DNA of 64,000 bases from Nitratidesulfovibrio sp. (GCF_040373385.1 NZ_JBDXXH010000005.1:186001-250000); one strand, 5' to 3'. Counted from the stretch's first letter, positions 42,044 through 52,526 are shown. The notes: generated from the sequence alone by a model not told the origin. Numbers and translations: made by a program.

Positions 42044-43027
42044 ATGTACATCGTCACCGGCGGCGCGGGGTTCATCGGAAGCGCCATGGTCTGGAAGCTG
42101 AACCGCATGGGCATCGACGACATCATCATCGTCGACAACCTGGCCACCACGGAAAAGTGGAAGAACCTCGTCAACCTGCGCTACGCAGACTACATCCACC
42201 GCGACGGGTTCATGGACATGGTCCTGCACGGCGACCTGCCGTGGGAAGTGGACGCCATCGTGCACATGGGGGCGTGCTCGTCCACCACGGAACGCGACGC
42301 CGACTTCCTGATGGAAAACAATTTCCGCTACAGCCGCATGCTGTGCACGCTGGCCATGCAGTCCGGCGCGCGCTTCGTCAACGCCAGCAGCGCCGCCACC
42401 TACGGCGATGGCACGCTGGGCTTTTCCGACGACGACGCGCTGATGCCCCGCCTGAAGCCCCTGAACATGTACGGCTACTCCAAGCAGCTGTTCGACCTGT
42501 GGGCGCGGCGCGAAGGCCTGCTGGATTCCATAGCCAGCCTGAAGTTCTTCAACGTGTACGGCCCTAACGAATACCACAAGGACGACATGCGCAGCGTCAT
42601 CTGCAAGTCGTTCCACAACGTGAACAACGCGGGCCGCATCACCCTGTTCCGCTCCAACCACCCGGACTACGCCGACGGCGGCCAGATGCGCGACTTCGTG
42701 TACGTGAAGGACTGCGTGGAAGTGATGTGGTGGCTGCTGGAACACCCCGACGTGGGCGGCGTGTTCAACGTGGGCACCGGCACCTCGCGCACGTGGAACG
42801 ACCTGGCCCGCGCCGTGTTCGCCGCCATGGACCGCCAGCCGGTCATCGAATACATGGACATGCCCGCGCACCTCGCGGGCAAGTACCAGAACTACACCCA
42901 GGCCAGCATGGACAAGCTGCGCCGGGCCGGGTGCGACGTGGGCTTCCGGTCGCTGGAAGAGGGCGTTGACGACTACGTGCGCGGCTACCTGGCCACCGAT
43001 GATCCGTACCTGAGCCCGGAAGCGTAA
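42044..43027 (+). CDS. hldD: ADP-L-glycero-D-manno-heptose-6-epimerase
   Basis: A 327-residue short-chain dehydrogenase fold protein. NADP-binding GGAGFIGSAMVWKLN is at the start, then HMGACSSTTE, NASSAATYGDG, catalytic YGYSKQLFD, KFFNVYGPNEYHKDDMRSV and MRDFVYVKDCV. The GACSSTTE and NEYHK stretches are characteristic of HldD/RfaD rather than of UDP-galactose epimerases. It makes the LPS inner-core heptose donor. AAAGGAG lies seven bases before ATG 42044. Confidence 0.95.
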   Translation: MYIVTGGAGFIGSAMVWKLNRMGIDDIIIVDNLATTEKWKNLVNLRYADYIHRDGFMDMVLHGDLPWEVDAIVHMGACSSTTERDADFLMENNFRYSRMLCTLAMQSGARFVNASSAATYGDGTLGFSDDDALMPRLKPLNMYGYSKQLFDLWARREGLLDSIASLKFFNVYGPNEYHKDDMRSVICKSFHNVNNAGRITLFRSNHPDYADGGQMRDFVYVKDCVEVMWWLLEHPDVGGVFNVGTGTSRTWNDLARAVFAAMDRQPVIEYMDMPAHLAGKYQNYTQASMDKLRRAGCDVGFRSLEEGVDDYVRGYLATDDPYLSPEA

Positions 43028-43067
43028 GGGCGGGAGACCTCTCCCCCCCAAAAAAAGAAGACAGCAA

Positions 43068-43106
43068 AACGGGGCGGACTGCGCGATGTGCGCGGTCCGC
43101 CCCGTT
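43068..43106. terminator. Bidirectional terminator between hldD and the hydrogenase operon
   Basis: A 12-bp perfect stem (43068-43079 with 43095-43106). It is followed by GTTCATTT on the plus strand and by TTTGCTGTCTTCTTTTTTT on the minus strand. The next 130 bases hold no gene. Confidence 0.75.
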
Positions 43107-43239
43107 GTTCATTTGTGGTGTCTTTTGAGGGCGGGGTACCGCAGGTCTGTCAGACAGCGGCGAACTGTCAGTCCGCCGGATTGCCTGCCGGATTGCCCGC
43201 TGGTCAGGCCGCCGCCCTGATCGTTCGTCGCGTCAAGTG

Positions 43240-44889
43240 CTACAGAATGCGGAACGACCGCTTGCCCCCCGCGTGCAGCACATGCACGGAGCAGGCAATG
43301 CACGGGTCGAACGAATGCACCGTGCGCAAGAGTTCCACCGGGCGGTCGGGGTCCAGCACGGGGTTGCCCATCAGCGACTGTTCCACGGCGGAAGGTTTGC
43401 CCTTGTCGCAGCGCGGGCCAAGGTTCCAGGTGCTGGGCACCACCATCTGGTAGTTGGCGGTCTTGCCCTTTTCTATGCGTATCCAGTGCGAAAGCCCTCC
43501 ACGCGTCACCGCGCAGAAGCCCACGCCCCTGGCTTCGTCGGGCATGGTCCATTCCTTGTAGATTTCCACGGGACCGGCCTTGGCACGGTCTTCCAGGTCG
43601 TTCAGCCAGCCCTGCACGCGGTTCATCAGGATGACGCTTTCCACCATGCGCGCGGCGGTGCGGCCCATGGTGGAGAACAGGTTCTCCTGCTTCAGCTTGC
43701 AGGCGGCAAGCCAGGCGTCCATGCGGGTGACGGTTTCCTTTTCCCCGCGGGAATAGGCGATAAGGCGGCGGGCCAGCGCCCCGGTTTCCACGGCCTCGCC
43801 CTTGTAGCGCGGGGCCTTGGACCAGGAGTAGTGGCCGTCGGGGTCGTAGCCGGTGTAGTCCGGGTCGGTCACGCCGTCATAGGGATGGGCGGGCGGACCC
43901 GGCTTGTACCAGCCGCGCGACAGGTGTTCCTGAATCTGCGCGGGGTCCAGGTCCTCGGCCTTGCCGATGGCGTGGCCCCACAGCACCCCGCCCCGGAAGA
44001 ACGGGTCCTTGCCGGTTTCCGGGTCGTGGAAGTCGGAAAAGTCCATGTAGTTGGTGGTACGTCCGTAAGATGCCACCTCCGGGTAGCGGCGCCCGATGAT
44101 GGTCAGGTCGCCCAGGTAGTTGTGGTTGATGAAGGTGCGGCACTCCTCGTACAGGGCGCGGAATTCCGCCAGCCGTTCGGGGCGCAGGGCCTCGTAGCAG
44201 GTCACCCCGCCCACGCGCATGGTCTGCGAATGGGGGTTCTTGCCCGCGAAGATGGCCATGGCCTTGGCGATCTTCATCTGCACGCGCAAGGCTTCGATGT
44301 AGTTGGCGGCCAGCACCAGATTCTCTTCCGGCGACAGGCGGTAGGCCGGGTGCCCGCCCAGGAAGTAGGCGTTGTCCAGCCAGCCCAGCTGCCCGGCATC
44401 CACGAACTTCTTCAGTCTGCCCTGCACCACGAACAGGTCGCCGGGGGGCACATCGCGCCCGGAAACCTGGGACGCCAGCTTTGCCGCCGCCACGGGGTCG
44501 GCCTTCAGGGCGTTGGCCACGTCGCAGAAATCCAGCGAATGCAGGTGGTAGAAGTGCACCAGGTGGTCGTGCACGATGAGCGTGGCAAGGATAAGGTGGC
44601 GCACCAGTTCCGCCGCCGGGGGGGCCTTGAAGCCCATGGCGTTTTCCACGGCGCGGATGCTGGTGAGCGAGTGGGTGGTGGTGCACACGCCGCAGGCGCG
44701 CTGCACGTAGTTGTGCACGTCTTCGGGCGGGCGCCCCTTGACGATGATCTCCAGCCCCCGGAACAGCTGGGTGCTGGACCATGCGTTGTCCACCACCCCG
44801 TTCTTGACCGAGACGTCGATCTTCAGGTGTCCCTCGATGCGGGTGACCGGGTCCACCACGATGCGGCCGGTATAGGCTTTGTCAGCCAT
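43240..44889 (-). CDS. hynA: Periplasmic [NiFe] hydrogenase large subunit
   Basis: 549 residues. RIEGHLKI near residue 18, the L1 nickel motif RACGVCTTTHS near residue 64 and the C-terminal L2 motif DPCIACSVH supply four cysteines at the active site. Position two of the last pair is Cys and not selenocysteine, so this is [NiFe], not [NiFeSe]. Maturation would remove the residues after His (VLHAGGKRSFRIL). It oxidises or produces hydrogen in the periplasm. A GGAGG site lies seven bases before the ATG. The arrangement cytochrome-small-large matches the second Hyn isoenzyme of Desulfovibrio vulgaris as I remember it. Confidence 0.96.
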   Translation of the reverse strand: MADKAYTGRIVVDPVTRIEGHLKIDVSVKNGVVDNAWSSTQLFRGLEIIVKGRPPEDVHNYVQRACGVCTTTHSLTSIRAVENAMGFKAPPAAELVRHLILATLIVHDHLVHFYHLHSLDFCDVANALKADPVAAAKLASQVSGRDVPPGDLFVVQGRLKKFVDAGQLGWLDNAYFLGGHPAYRLSPEENLVLAANYIEALRVQMKIAKAMAIFAGKNPHSQTMRVGGVTCYEALRPERLAEFRALYEECRTFINHNYLGDLTIIGRRYPEVASYGRTTNYMDFSDFHDPETGKDPFFRGGVLWGHAIGKAEDLDPAQIQEHLSRGWYKPGPPAHPYDGVTDPDYTGYDPDGHYSWSKAPRYKGEAVETGALARRLIAYSRGEKETVTRMDAWLAACKLKQENLFSTMGRTAARMVESVILMNRVQGWLNDLEDRAKAGPVEIYKEWTMPDEARGVGFCAVTRGGLSHWIRIEKGKTANYQMVVPSTWNLGPRCDKGKPSAVEQSLMGNPVLDPDRPVELLRTVHSFDPCIACSVHVLHAGGKRSFRIL

Positions 44890-44900
44890 GAAATGCCTCC

Positions 44901-45869
44901 TCAGGCGTCATCGCCCTTTTCGCGCACGTCGCGGTTGAAGGGGGCAAGCTGGTCCCAGAATCCGGGTTCGCTGCATCCGATGCAGGGCGCGCCCGAGCGC
45001 ACCGGCCAGGTGGTCTGGTTGAACAGCGCGGTTGGACAGTTGTTGTACGTCCACGGGCCACGGCACCCCAGCTTGTGCAGGCACCAGCCGTCGCGCGCCT
45101 GCTGCGATGAGAACGTGGGAGCGAATTCGCCCTTGTCGAAGTGGGGCCGCCGTTCGCACAGGTCGTGCACGGTCTTGCCGTAGAACAGCTTGGGGCGGCC
45201 CGAGGTGTCGAGGGCGGGCAGGCCCTTGGTCAGCAGGTGCACCACCGTGCCCACGAAGTTCACGGGGTTGGGCGGGCAGCCGGGCAGGTTGATGGGCGCG
45301 ATGCCCAGCGGCTTCAGCGCGGCGCCAACACCGATGGCCTTGGACGGATTGGGCGCGGCGGCCTGGATGCCCCCGTAGCTGGCGCAGCTGCCCATGGCGA
45401 TGACGCCCTTGGCCTTGCCCGCCACCTCGGTGAACAGCGAGAGCATGGTCTGTCCGCCCACCTGGCCGTACACTCCGCCGTCGCGCGTGGGTATGGCCCC
45501 CTCGATGACGCAGAAGTAGCCGTCCGGATTCTTCATGGCCTTTTGCAGCGCCGCGTGGGCGGCATGCCCGGCGGCGGCCATGACCGTCTCGCAGTAGTCC
45601 AGCGAGACAACCTCCATGATCAGCACGTCGAAGTACGGGTCCACCAGGCGCAGCAGCGCTTCCGTGCAGCCGGTGCATTCCGCGCCGTGCATGTAGATGA
45701 CCGAAGGCTTCTTCTTGCCTTCCAGCGCGCGGGCGATCTGCGCGCCCATGGAGGCCTCCAGCCCCATGGCCACGGCCACCATGCCGCAGAATTTCAGAAA
45801 GTCGCGCCGCGAGACGCCGCGTTCTTCGGCCTCTGCACGGCGCGCCACGAATTGGGCGAGAGCGTTCAT
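44901..45869 (-). CDS. hynB: Periplasmic [NiFe] hydrogenase small subunit
   Basis: 322 residues. The twin-arginine signal [10 protein letters not shown] at about residues 20-29 exports the folded dimer. The proximal cluster motif [44 protein letters not shown] and the distal/medial cluster [11 protein letters not shown] are all present, giving three Fe-S clusters for electron transfer. ATG 45869 overlaps the stop of the upstream cytochrome gene (ATGA); GGAGG lies four bases before it. The longer open frame upstream is a shadow of the cytochrome gene. Confidence 0.96.
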   Translation of the reverse strand: MNALAQFVARRAEAEERGVSRRDFLKFCGMVAVAMGLEASMGAQIARALEGKKKPSVIYMHGAECTGCTEALLRLVDPYFDVLIMEVVSLDYCETVMAAAGHAAHAALQKAMKNPDGYFCVIEGAIPTRDGGVYGQVGGQTMLSLFTEVAGKAKGVIAMGSCASYGGIQAAAPNPSKAIGVGAALKPLGIAPINLPGCPPNPVNFVGTVVHLLTKGLPALDTSGRPKLFYGKTVHDLCERRPHFDKGEFAPTFSSQQARDGWCLHKLGCRGPWTYNNCPTALFNQTTWPVRSGAPCIGCSEPGFWDQLAPFNRDVREKGDDA

Positions 45870-46270
45870 TGGGCCTCCGTCTTCTTGTGGCAGCCACGGG
45901 TGCACGAGAGGGGCGGCATCTTTCCGGCCTCGCGCATCTTGCGGTGGCAACCGAGGCAACTGTGGGTGCTGTCGTTGTGCCAGGCCATGTAGAACGACGA
46001 GGTTTCCGTGACCGTGGGCTTGTTGTGGCACTGGGTGCAGGGCAGGAACTGGCCGAGGGTCCTGTCCGACTCTTCGTGGTGGCACGAATCGCAGGAATTC
46101 AGCACGGCATGCTTGCCATGAGGAAAGGTGACCGCCTTCACCCATGCGGCCATGGGCTGGTTCTTTTCCGGCCGCTTGATGATGATCTCCTTGGGCACCT
46201 CGTACGCCAGCAGCGCCGTGGGCAGCAGGAGCAGGAGGAAAGCCGCCGCAAGACATCGGATACGGTGCAT
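45866..46270 (-). CDS. Periplasmic tetrahaem cytochrome, hydrogenase partner
   Basis: 134 residues with a cleavable signal peptide (hydrophobic core [15 protein letters not shown]). Four haem attachment motifs are visible: CDSCHH, CTQCH, CLGCH and, at the end, CTRGCH, which has three residues between the cysteines instead of two. It resembles class III cytochromes c3. As first gene of the operon it is probably the direct electron acceptor of the hydrogenase. GGAGG lies eight bases before ATG 46270. Other His residues for axial ligands are present upstream of each motif. Confidence 0.88.
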   Translation of the reverse strand: MHRIRCLAAAFLLLLLPTALLAYEVPKEIIIKRPEKNQPMAAWVKAVTFPHGKHAVLNSCDSCHHEESDRTLGQFLPCTQCHNKPTVTETSSFYMAWHNDSTHSCLGCHRKMREAGKMPPLSCTRGCHKKTEAQ

Positions 46271-46334
46271 CGGGTTCGCCTCCCTGATGGGGGTTGTGGA
46301 TGTTCGACCGTAGGTGGGGCGGCAAGGGCGGCGA

Positions 46335-46345
46335 ATGATAATCAT
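46335..46345. promoter_or_regulatory. ATGATAATCAT palindrome upstream of the hydrogenase operon
   Basis: A near-perfect palindrome 65 bases before the cytochrome start codon. The same palindrome occurs at 63452-63462 before the chemoreceptor gene. It resembles a Fur-type core (repeated GATAAT-like hexamers), but the full 19-base Fur box is not present. Confidence 0.35.
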
Positions 46346-46528
46346 CGGGCGGCACGAACGGGGCAAGCGTGCCACCGGAGGTGGCAGGGGGATGGGGGCG
46401 GGAATGATGCCGGGAGGGGGCGGGGACGGCGGGCAGGGAGGCGGCATGGAGGGGGTTGGACGGGCGCGGGCACGCCCGAACAGATGCGCCCGAACAGATG
46501 CGCCAGACAGGTCGCATCGGGCAAAGGA

Positions 46529-46558
46529 AAGGCCCGGCGCACTGAAGAGCCGGGCCTT
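46529..46558 (-). terminator. Terminator of the receiver-PAS-kinase gene
   Basis: A 10-bp stem (46529-46538 with 46549-46558) followed on the minus strand by TTCCTTTG. The 46271-46612 gap otherwise holds only the palindrome at 46335 and GC-rich sequence. Confidence 0.6.
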
Positions 46559-46612
46559 GGGGGGGCAGGATGCAGGGAAAGGGGCGGAAAGGGGCCGAAG
46601 GACGTTGCGGCG

Positions 46613-48172
46613 CTATTCTTCGGCCAGCAGGTCGGCCACGTCGCCGGGGTCCACGGGTACGGCCAGCATCAGCAGCAGGCCGTCCGGTTCGCGCCGCACG
46701 TGCAGCAGACAGCTCAGGTCACGGGCCAGCTTGTAGCTGACGGCCAGCGGCTGCGGTCCCTGCTGGTCGCCGAAGGGCATCAGCGACAGTTCCGCGTCGT
46801 GGGCCAGGGGCGATTCGGTGCGCAGCAGCACCTCCACCAGTTGACCACGGCCCACGTCGCGGCAGCGCAGCACGGTTTCGCTGCCGGGCGCGCCGTGCTC
46901 CACGGCCAGCCCCGCCATGCCCACCACGATCTGGGCCAGCAGGTCCGGGTCCGACTGCACGGACGGCAGATCAGCGGCAGCCTCCACCCGCAGTCCCACC
47001 CCCTTGCGCTGCAAGGGGGCGTGCAGCAGGTCCGCCGCAAAATCCAGCACGGCGGCCAGGCTGCACGGGCGGGACGCGATGTCCACGGGGGCCAGGTACC
47101 GCTGCACCCGGTTGATCAGGGCTTCCAGCCGGGTGGCTTCCTCCAGCACGACCTCCGCCTCGTGGGCGTCGGGAAACTTGCGGTGCAGGGTGCGGGCAAA
47201 ACCCGCCAGGGCAAAGACCGGGTTGCGGAATTCGTGGGCGATTTCGTCCACCAGCGCGCCCAGGGTGTTCAGCTTTTCGCGCTGTACCAGCAGCCGTTCC
47301 AGAAACACCCGGCGCGAAAGGTCGATCAGTACCCCCTCGATGCGCCCCGGCATGCCGCGCGCAAGGTCGGGCGAGGCCACGGCGGTGGAGCGGGCCTGCA
47401 CGAACAGGGGCACCCCGCGCGGGTTTATCATGCGAAATTCCAGCGAAAAGGGCGTGCTGGCGGCAAACGCGCCGGAAAACGCGGCGCGCACCCGCTCGCG
47501 GTCTTCGGGGAACACGTTGTCCATGAACCAGCCGGGTTCCAGCAGGGCCTGTTCCGGCGTCCAGCCCAGCACGGTGCGGCAGGCCTCGTTGACGAAGGTG
47601 AGCTCCAGCGTGTCGTCGAGGCTGAAGACCACCACCGGCAAGCCCTGCACCAGCCCGGAGTAGCGCGACTCCATGGCGGAGAGCCGCTCGCGCAGGCGGC
47701 GGCGTTCCATACAGTTGCGCACCGTGAGCGCCAGCATGTTCATGTTCAGGATGGGCTTGGTGATGTAGTCCCACGCGCCCAGCTTGAAGGCGTTGATGGC
47801 GTCGCCGATCTCCGCCCGGCCGGATACCACCACCACCGGCACTTCGGGCGATTCCTGGGCCATGCGTTCCAGCACCGCATCGCCGGAAATGCCGGGAATG
47901 CCCAGGTCCAGCAGCACCACGTCGGGCCGTTGTTCGCGTACCACCCGCAACGCCGAGATGCCGTCCTCTGCCTCGATGACCTGATAGCCTTCATCGGAAA
48001 GCCACGCGGCGATGGATTGGCGGATGACCGGATCGTCCTCCACCGACAGCACGCAGGCGGGGCGGCCATGCGGGTGAGGGGCGCCGGGAGCGCGGGGTGG
48101 AGGGAACGGCGGGGACTGGGGTGACTGGGGTGACTGGGGCGATTGGGGCGGCTGCGAGGACTGTGGGCACAT
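46613..48172 (-). CDS. Response regulator-PAS-histidine kinase-like protein with degenerate ATPase domain
   Basis: 519 residues. The N-terminal 30 residues are PQS repeats. A receiver domain follows ([14 protein letters not shown], phosphoacceptor in [10 protein letters not shown], conserved Lys in DYITKPI). A PAS domain comes next ([20 protein letters not shown]), then a DHp segment with [19 protein letters not shown], where the His is present. The C-terminal ATPase region lacks the N-box asparagines (it reads [16 protein letters not shown]) and the DxGxG loop, so ATP binding is doubtful. It may act as a phosphorelay or docking partner. The start ATG 48172 is tentative. It is not next to a partner kinase. 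Confidence 0.85.
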   Translation of the reverse strand: MCPQSSQPPQSPQSPQSPQSPPFPPPRAPGAPHPHGRPACVLSVEDDPVIRQSIAAWLSDEGYQVIEAEDGISALRVVREQRPDVVLLDLGIPGISGDAVLERMAQESPEVPVVVVSGRAEIGDAINAFKLGAWDYITKPILNMNMLALTVRNCMERRRLRERLSAMESRYSGLVQGLPVVVFSLDDTLELTFVNEACRTVLGWTPEQALLEPGWFMDNVFPEDRERVRAAFSGAFAASTPFSLEFRMINPRGVPLFVQARSTAVASPDLARGMPGRIEGVLIDLSRRVFLERLLVQREKLNTLGALVDEIAHEFRNPVFALAGFARTLHRKFPDAHEAEVVLEEATRLEALINRVQRYLAPVDIASRPCSLAAVLDFAADLLHAPLQRKGVGLRVEAAADLPSVQSDPDLLAQIVVGMAGLAVEHGAPGSETVLRCRDVGRGQLVEVLLRTESPLAHDAELSLMPFGDQQGPQPLAVSYKLARDLSCLLHVRREPDGLLLMLAVPVDPGDVADLLAEE

Positions 48173-48416
48173 GGGGGCCGGGCTCCTTGCGGCCGCGCGG
48201 CACGGGCGCGCGGGCAGGCGTTGCGGACACGGGCGGTGTCCGGCGGCAAAGGGCTCAAGGCGTGGACAGGGCCGGAACGGCGAGGCTCCGGCACCTGCGC
48301 GAGGGTATCCCGTGCAGAGTACCCCGGCGGTGGCGCCGGGTAAAGGGGCTGAGTGGAATTGGCGCGAAAGGGCGGGCGCGGAGGGCAGGGGGAAAACGAC
48401 AACCTGGAACCAGCCC

Positions 48417-50708
48417 CTAGGCTTTCCGCTTGAACATCCGCTCCATCTCGCCGGGAGTGAAGGTAAGCACCGCCGGGCGGCCATGCGGGCAGAAGTCGCG
48501 CCCCGGCGTGGCCAGCCACTGGGCCACCAGTCCGGCGGCCTCGTCGGAGGTCAGGCGCTGCCCGGCCTTGATGGCGCCCTTGCAGGCCATCATGGCCCAC
48601 AGTGCATCCAGGCTGTTGGTGCGTCCGGCCACCGCCTCGCGCAGGAAGGCGGCGGCTTCGGAACGGTCCAGCAGGGCGGGCACGGCGCGGGCGCGCACCG
48701 TGGTGCCGGTGGTTTCCAGCGCAAAGCCCAGGGCTTCCAGGTCGGCGCGCAGTTCGTGCAGCCGTTCCGCCTCCGCCGGGTGCAGGGGCAGTTCCACGGG
48801 CAGGGCCAGGAACTGGCCGCCGCCCGCCGTGCCGCGCCGTTTGATGCGCTCGTGCAGCACGCATTCGTGGGCGGCGTGCTGGTCCACCAGCAGCAGGGTG
48901 TCGCGGCCCCGGCGCAGCACCAGATAGGTGTCCGCGATCTGGCCGAGGTAGGTGTACTCGCCGATGCGTACGCCGCCCTCGCGGGTGTCCTCAGGGATGA
49001 AGTCCGCTGGATATGGCTGCGCGGCGGGGGCGTCCGCATCGGTAAAGGGGCGGCTGCCGTCCGAAAGCAGGCCGGGGGACGCGGCAAGGCCCGCTTCTTC
49101 GGCCACCAGCAGGGCGGGTGCGGGGCCGTCGCGCCGCGCGCCGGGCAGGCCGGGGCGGAAGTCGATGCGCGGGTCTGCGGAGTCCGAAAGATGGGCGGGG
49201 TCTGCACCAGTCGCAACACCGGAGCCGGATGGTCCGAACGGGTCGAGCGGAGCGGGGGCGGCGTGGCCGCCAGCGCCGTCGGGGCCAGCGGCGTCATTGC
49301 CGACAGGGGCCGCGTAAGGATCGTCCTCGCGCTGGCGCTTGTCGATGATCACGTCGCGGGCGTCGGCCTGCCCCCAGAAGCCCAGCGGGCGCGCCTCGCG
49401 CCGGGGGGCGTCCGGATCGGAAAGAGTGTGGCCGACGGCGCCAGCCTGCGGGGGCTGCCCGTGATTCCCGGCCCGCCAGTCGTTCGGCTGTTGCCCCATG
49501 CCCGCGAACGGGTTCTGCCCCGGCTGCGCCCCCGACGCTTCATCGCCAGCGCCCATGGCAGGCATGCGGTCCAGCGACTCGCCCAGCGCGCGCAGCACGG
49601 CCACGAACACGGCGCGCTCGTCGCGAAAGCGCACCTCGCTCTTGGCCGGGTGCACGTTCACGTCCACCTCTTCCGGGTCGATGTCCAGGAACAGCGCCAG
49701 TTGCGGATATTCGCGGGCCAGCAGGCGGCCCTTGTACGCCTCGCGCACGGCTTTGAGCAGCAGGCGGTCGTTGACGGCGCGGCCATTGACGTACAGCAGC
49801 ATGCGGTCGGGCCGGGGCTGGGCGCCGCGCGGGTCCGCCGCCAGGCCGTGCACGCGGATGCCGTCGGTCATGCGGTCGAAGGGGTGCAGGGTGTCCACCA
49901 CCGCCGGGGGCCACAGCACCGCCAGCCGTCGGGCCAGGGTCTGCCCGGCGGGAAAGCGCAGCACCTCGCGCCCGCCTGCGGTCAGGGTGAAGGCCACGTC
50001 GGGCCGGGTCAGGGCCAGCCGCGCGAAGAGTTCCTGGGCGCGCTTCAGTTCGGTGGCCTGGGTCTTCAGGAATTTCAGGCGCGCGGGCACGTTGGCGAAC
50101 AGGTCGCGCACCTCGACGATGGTGCCCCGGTGCAGCGCCGCCGGACCGGCGGAGACCACGTGGCCGTGCGCCACCTCTATGTAGGTGGCCTCGCCGGGGG
50201 TGCCGTCTGGAGCAACCGGGGCGGAGGTCATGCGGAACCGCGACACCGAGGCAATGGAGGGCAGCGCCTCGCCCCGAAAGCCGAAGCTGCCGATGCGGGC
50301 CAGTTCGGCGAGGTTGGCCACCTTGCTGGTGGCGTGGCGGGTGACGGCCAGCTCCAGTTCTTCCGCCGGGATGCCGGTGCCGTCGTCGCGCACCATGATC
50401 AGCGACTGGCCGCCGTTGTCCAGGGCCACTTCCACGGTGGTGGCCCCGGCGTCCAGGCTGTTTTCCACCAGTTCCTTGACCACGCTGGCCGGGCGTTCCA
50501 CCACTTCGCCTGCGGCAATCTGGTTGCGCAGGTCGGCGGGCAGCACCTGGATGCGGCGGCGCGGGCCGCGCGGCCCGCTATTGCCGGACGTGCCGGATGA
50601 GGCGGATGTGGCGGATGAGGAGGACGTGCCGGACGTGGCATCCGGGGCGGAGGCTGCGGCGTTGCCGGAAACGGGGGCTGGTGCGGTGTCGTGGTCGTGC
50701 GTGTGCAT
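48417..50708 (-). CDS. mutL: DNA mismatch repair protein MutL
   Basis: 763 residues. The GHKL ATPase is clear: [39 protein letters not shown] and [13 protein letters not shown]. The C-terminal domain keeps the endonuclease motif [24 protein letters not shown] and CPHGRP, so this is the nicking type typical of bacteria without MutH. The linker of about 200 residues is Asp/Gly/Pro-rich. The first 50 residues are a Ser/Thr/Gly repeat ([16 protein letters not shown]) not seen in ordinary MutL; a start closer to the GHKL domain is possible. Confidence 0.95.
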   Translation of the reverse strand: MHTHDHDTAPAPVSGNAAASAPDATSGTSSSSATSASSGTSGNSGPRGPRRRIQVLPADLRNQIAAGEVVERPASVVKELVENSLDAGATTVEVALDNGGQSLIMVRDDGTGIPAEELELAVTRHATSKVANLAELARIGSFGFRGEALPSIASVSRFRMTSAPVAPDGTPGEATYIEVAHGHVVSAGPAALHRGTIVEVRDLFANVPARLKFLKTQATELKRAQELFARLALTRPDVAFTLTAGGREVLRFPAGQTLARRLAVLWPPAVVDTLHPFDRMTDGIRVHGLAADPRGAQPRPDRMLLYVNGRAVNDRLLLKAVREAYKGRLLAREYPQLALFLDIDPEEVDVNVHPAKSEVRFRDERAVFVAVLRALGESLDRMPAMGAGDEASGAQPGQNPFAGMGQQPNDWRAGNHGQPPQAGAVGHTLSDPDAPRREARPLGFWGQADARDVIIDKRQREDDPYAAPVGNDAAGPDGAGGHAAPAPLDPFGPSGSGVATGADPAHLSDSADPRIDFRPGLPGARRDGPAPALLVAEEAGLAASPGLLSDGSRPFTDADAPAAQPYPADFIPEDTREGGVRIGEYTYLGQIADTYLVLRRGRDTLLLVDQHAAHECVLHERIKRRGTAGGGQFLALPVELPLHPAEAERLHELRADLEALGFALETTGTTVRARAVPALLDRSEAAAFLREAVAGRTNSLDALWAMMACKGAIKAGQRLTSDEAAGLVAQWLATPGRDFCPHGRPAVLTFTPGEMERMFKRKA

Positions 50709-50868
50709 GGTTCATCTGTAGCCACTCGGGCGGGCAAGGTAAAGCGGCGGCGGGGAAGCCCGCAGGGCAGTCGGCACGGTATCGGCGGGCAACCATGCGG
50801 CTGCGCGCGCCCATCGGCCCGGATGATAGTTGATGACACCCCCGCGCGCCCGGCGGTAGATTGGGGGC

Positions 50869-51732
50869 ATGCAGCCACTTCTTCAGTTCGATGACGTGTC
50901 GTTCGCGTATGCGTCCGGCACGACGGGGAATGGTGCGGCCAAGCCGTCCGCGCAGCCCATGGCGTCCGCCGTGCCATCCGTGGGCACGTCCGCCGTGCCA
51001 TCCGTGGTCACGTCCGCCGTCGCGCCCTCCGCTCCTGCCTTGCAGGCAGGGCCCCCCGGCCTTGCCCACGTGAACCTTGCGGTGCACCCCGGCGATTTCG
51101 TCATGCTCACCGGGCCTTCGGGCGCGGGCAAATCCACCCTGCTGCGGCTTGCCGTGCGGCTGGAAGAGGCAGACGCAGGGGTGGTCCGATGTGGGGGCCG
51201 ACCGGTGGCGGACATTCCACCGGCGGAACTGCGTCGCGCCCTTGGCTTCGTGCAGCAGACCCCCACGGTGGGCGCAGGCACGGTGCGCGACAACCTGCTG
51301 CTGCCGTTCACCTTTGCCGCCAACAAGGGACTGACCCCGCCCGACGACGCGGAACTGGCCGGGTGGCTGGCCCGTTTCCGGCTGGCCGGGGTGGGGCTGG
51401 ACGCTGTTGCGGCGTCGCTGAGCGTGGGGCAGCGCCAGCGGGTGTGCATCATCCGCACGATGCTGCTGCGCCCGGCAGCCCTGCTGATGGACGAACCCAC
51501 CAGCGCGCTGGACCAGGAAAGCAGCGCGGTGGTGGAAGCCCTGACCGAGGAACTGAACGAGGACGGGGTGACCGTGCTCATGGTCACCCACGGGGCCTAC
51601 CGCCCGGTGCGCCGCCCCTGGCGCAACGTGCGCGTGCAGGACGGCGGGGTGCAGGAAGCGGCGGTGGCGGCTTCCGATGTTGCCGGTGCCGCCGCAGTGG
51701 CCGCCGCAATGGCCGCCGGAGACGCCGCATGA
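50869..51732 (+). CDS. fetA: ABC transporter ATP-binding protein (FetA-like)
   Basis: 287 residues. Walker A GPSGAGKST, Q-loop FVQQTP, signature LSVGQRQRVCI, Walker B ALLMDEPTSALD and switch His in VTHG. A Ser/Ala/Val-rich insertion of about 45 residues (roughly 17-62) splits the first strand pair before Walker A and is repetitive (GTSAVPSV, VTSAVAPS). The C-terminal tail is Ala-rich. It overlaps the permease gene by four bases. By partner, a FetAB-type system for iron export or metal resistance; the substrate is inferred. Confidence 0.85.
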   Translation: MQPLLQFDDVSFAYASGTTGNGAAKPSAQPMASAVPSVGTSAVPSVVTSAVAPSAPALQAGPPGLAHVNLAVHPGDFVMLTGPSGAGKSTLLRLAVRLEEADAGVVRCGGRPVADIPPAELRRALGFVQQTPTVGAGTVRDNLLLPFTFAANKGLTPPDDAELAGWLARFRLAGVGLDAVAASLSVGQRQRVCIIRTMLLRPAALLMDEPTSALDQESSAVVEALTEELNEDGVTVLMVTHGAYRPVRRPWRNVRVQDGGVQEAAVAASDVAGAAAVAAAMAAGDAA

Positions 51733-52526
51733 ACGATCCGCTGGGCATGGCCTACATCCAGATCGGCCCGTGGCAGATGGCCGTGGCCGTGGTGTTCGTG
51801 CTGCTGGCGGGCGCGCTGTCGCTGGTGCACCACCTGAAGCTGGAACGCGACCTGGCCATCGGCACGCTGCGCACCTTTGTCCAGTTGTTCGCCATGGGCT
51901 ACCTGCTGCGCATCCTGTTCGGCCTGCAATCGGCGCTGCTGGTGGTGGGTATGTACATGGTGATGACATGGTTCGCCGCGCGCATCGTCAAGGGGCGGGT
52001 GCGCGAGAAAAGCGTGGACTACTTCATGCCCACCCTGCTGGCGGTGCAGGTGACCTTCTTTCTGGTCACCTTCGTGGTCACGGGGCTGATCATCGGGGCC
52101 AAACCGTGGTGGGAGCCGCAGTACTTCATCCCCATCGGGGGCATGGTGGCGGGCAATTCCATGAACGCGCTGGCCGTGGCGCTGGACCGGCTGTTTGCCG
52201 ACCTGCGCGCCCACCGGGCAGAGGTGGAAATGCGCCTGTGCCTTGGCGCGGACAGGGACGAGGCCAGCGCCGACATCTTTCGCGAAGCACTGCGCGCGGG
52301 CATGATTCCCGCCATAAATTCCATGATGGGCGTGGGCCTGGTGTCCATACCCGGCATGATGACCGGCCAGATCATGGCCGGGGCGGACCCGGCGGACGCC
52401 GTGCGCTACCAGATAGTGGTCATGCTGATGATAGTGGCCTCCACGGCGCTGGCCACATTTATCGTGTTGCACCTGGTGCGCAGGCGTTGCTTCGGACGCG
52501 CGCATAACTTACTGTTAAAGGCATAG
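51729..52526 (+). CDS. fetB: ABC transporter permease (FetB/UPF0014 family)
   Basis: 265 residues with about six hydrophobic helices and the UPF0014 signature region: LKLERDLAIGTLRTFVQLF near the start, PIGGMVAGNSMNALAVALDRL in the middle, and ALRAGMIPAINSMMGVGLVSIPGMMTGQIMAGADP near the end. These are strongly conserved in FetB (YbbM). Starts on the fetA stop (ATGA). Together the two form a small metal exporter. Confidence 0.92.
   Translation: MNDPLGMAYIQIGPWQMAVAVVFVLLAGALSLVHHLKLERDLAIGTLRTFVQLFAMGYLLRILFGLQSALLVVGMYMVMTWFAARIVKGRVREKSVDYFMPTLLAVQVTFFLVTFVVTGLIIGAKPWWEPQYFIPIGGMVAGNSMNALAVALDRLFADLRAHRAEVEMRLCLGADRDEASADIFREALRAGMIPAINSMMGVGLVSIPGMMTGQIMAGADPADAVRYQIVVMLMIVASTALATFIVLHLVRRRCFGRAHNLLLKA

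Noticed and set aside
43237..45183. 648-codon plus-strand frame opposite the hydrogenase genes
   Set aside because: Antisense shadow of hynA/hynB, low-complexity composition, no family features.
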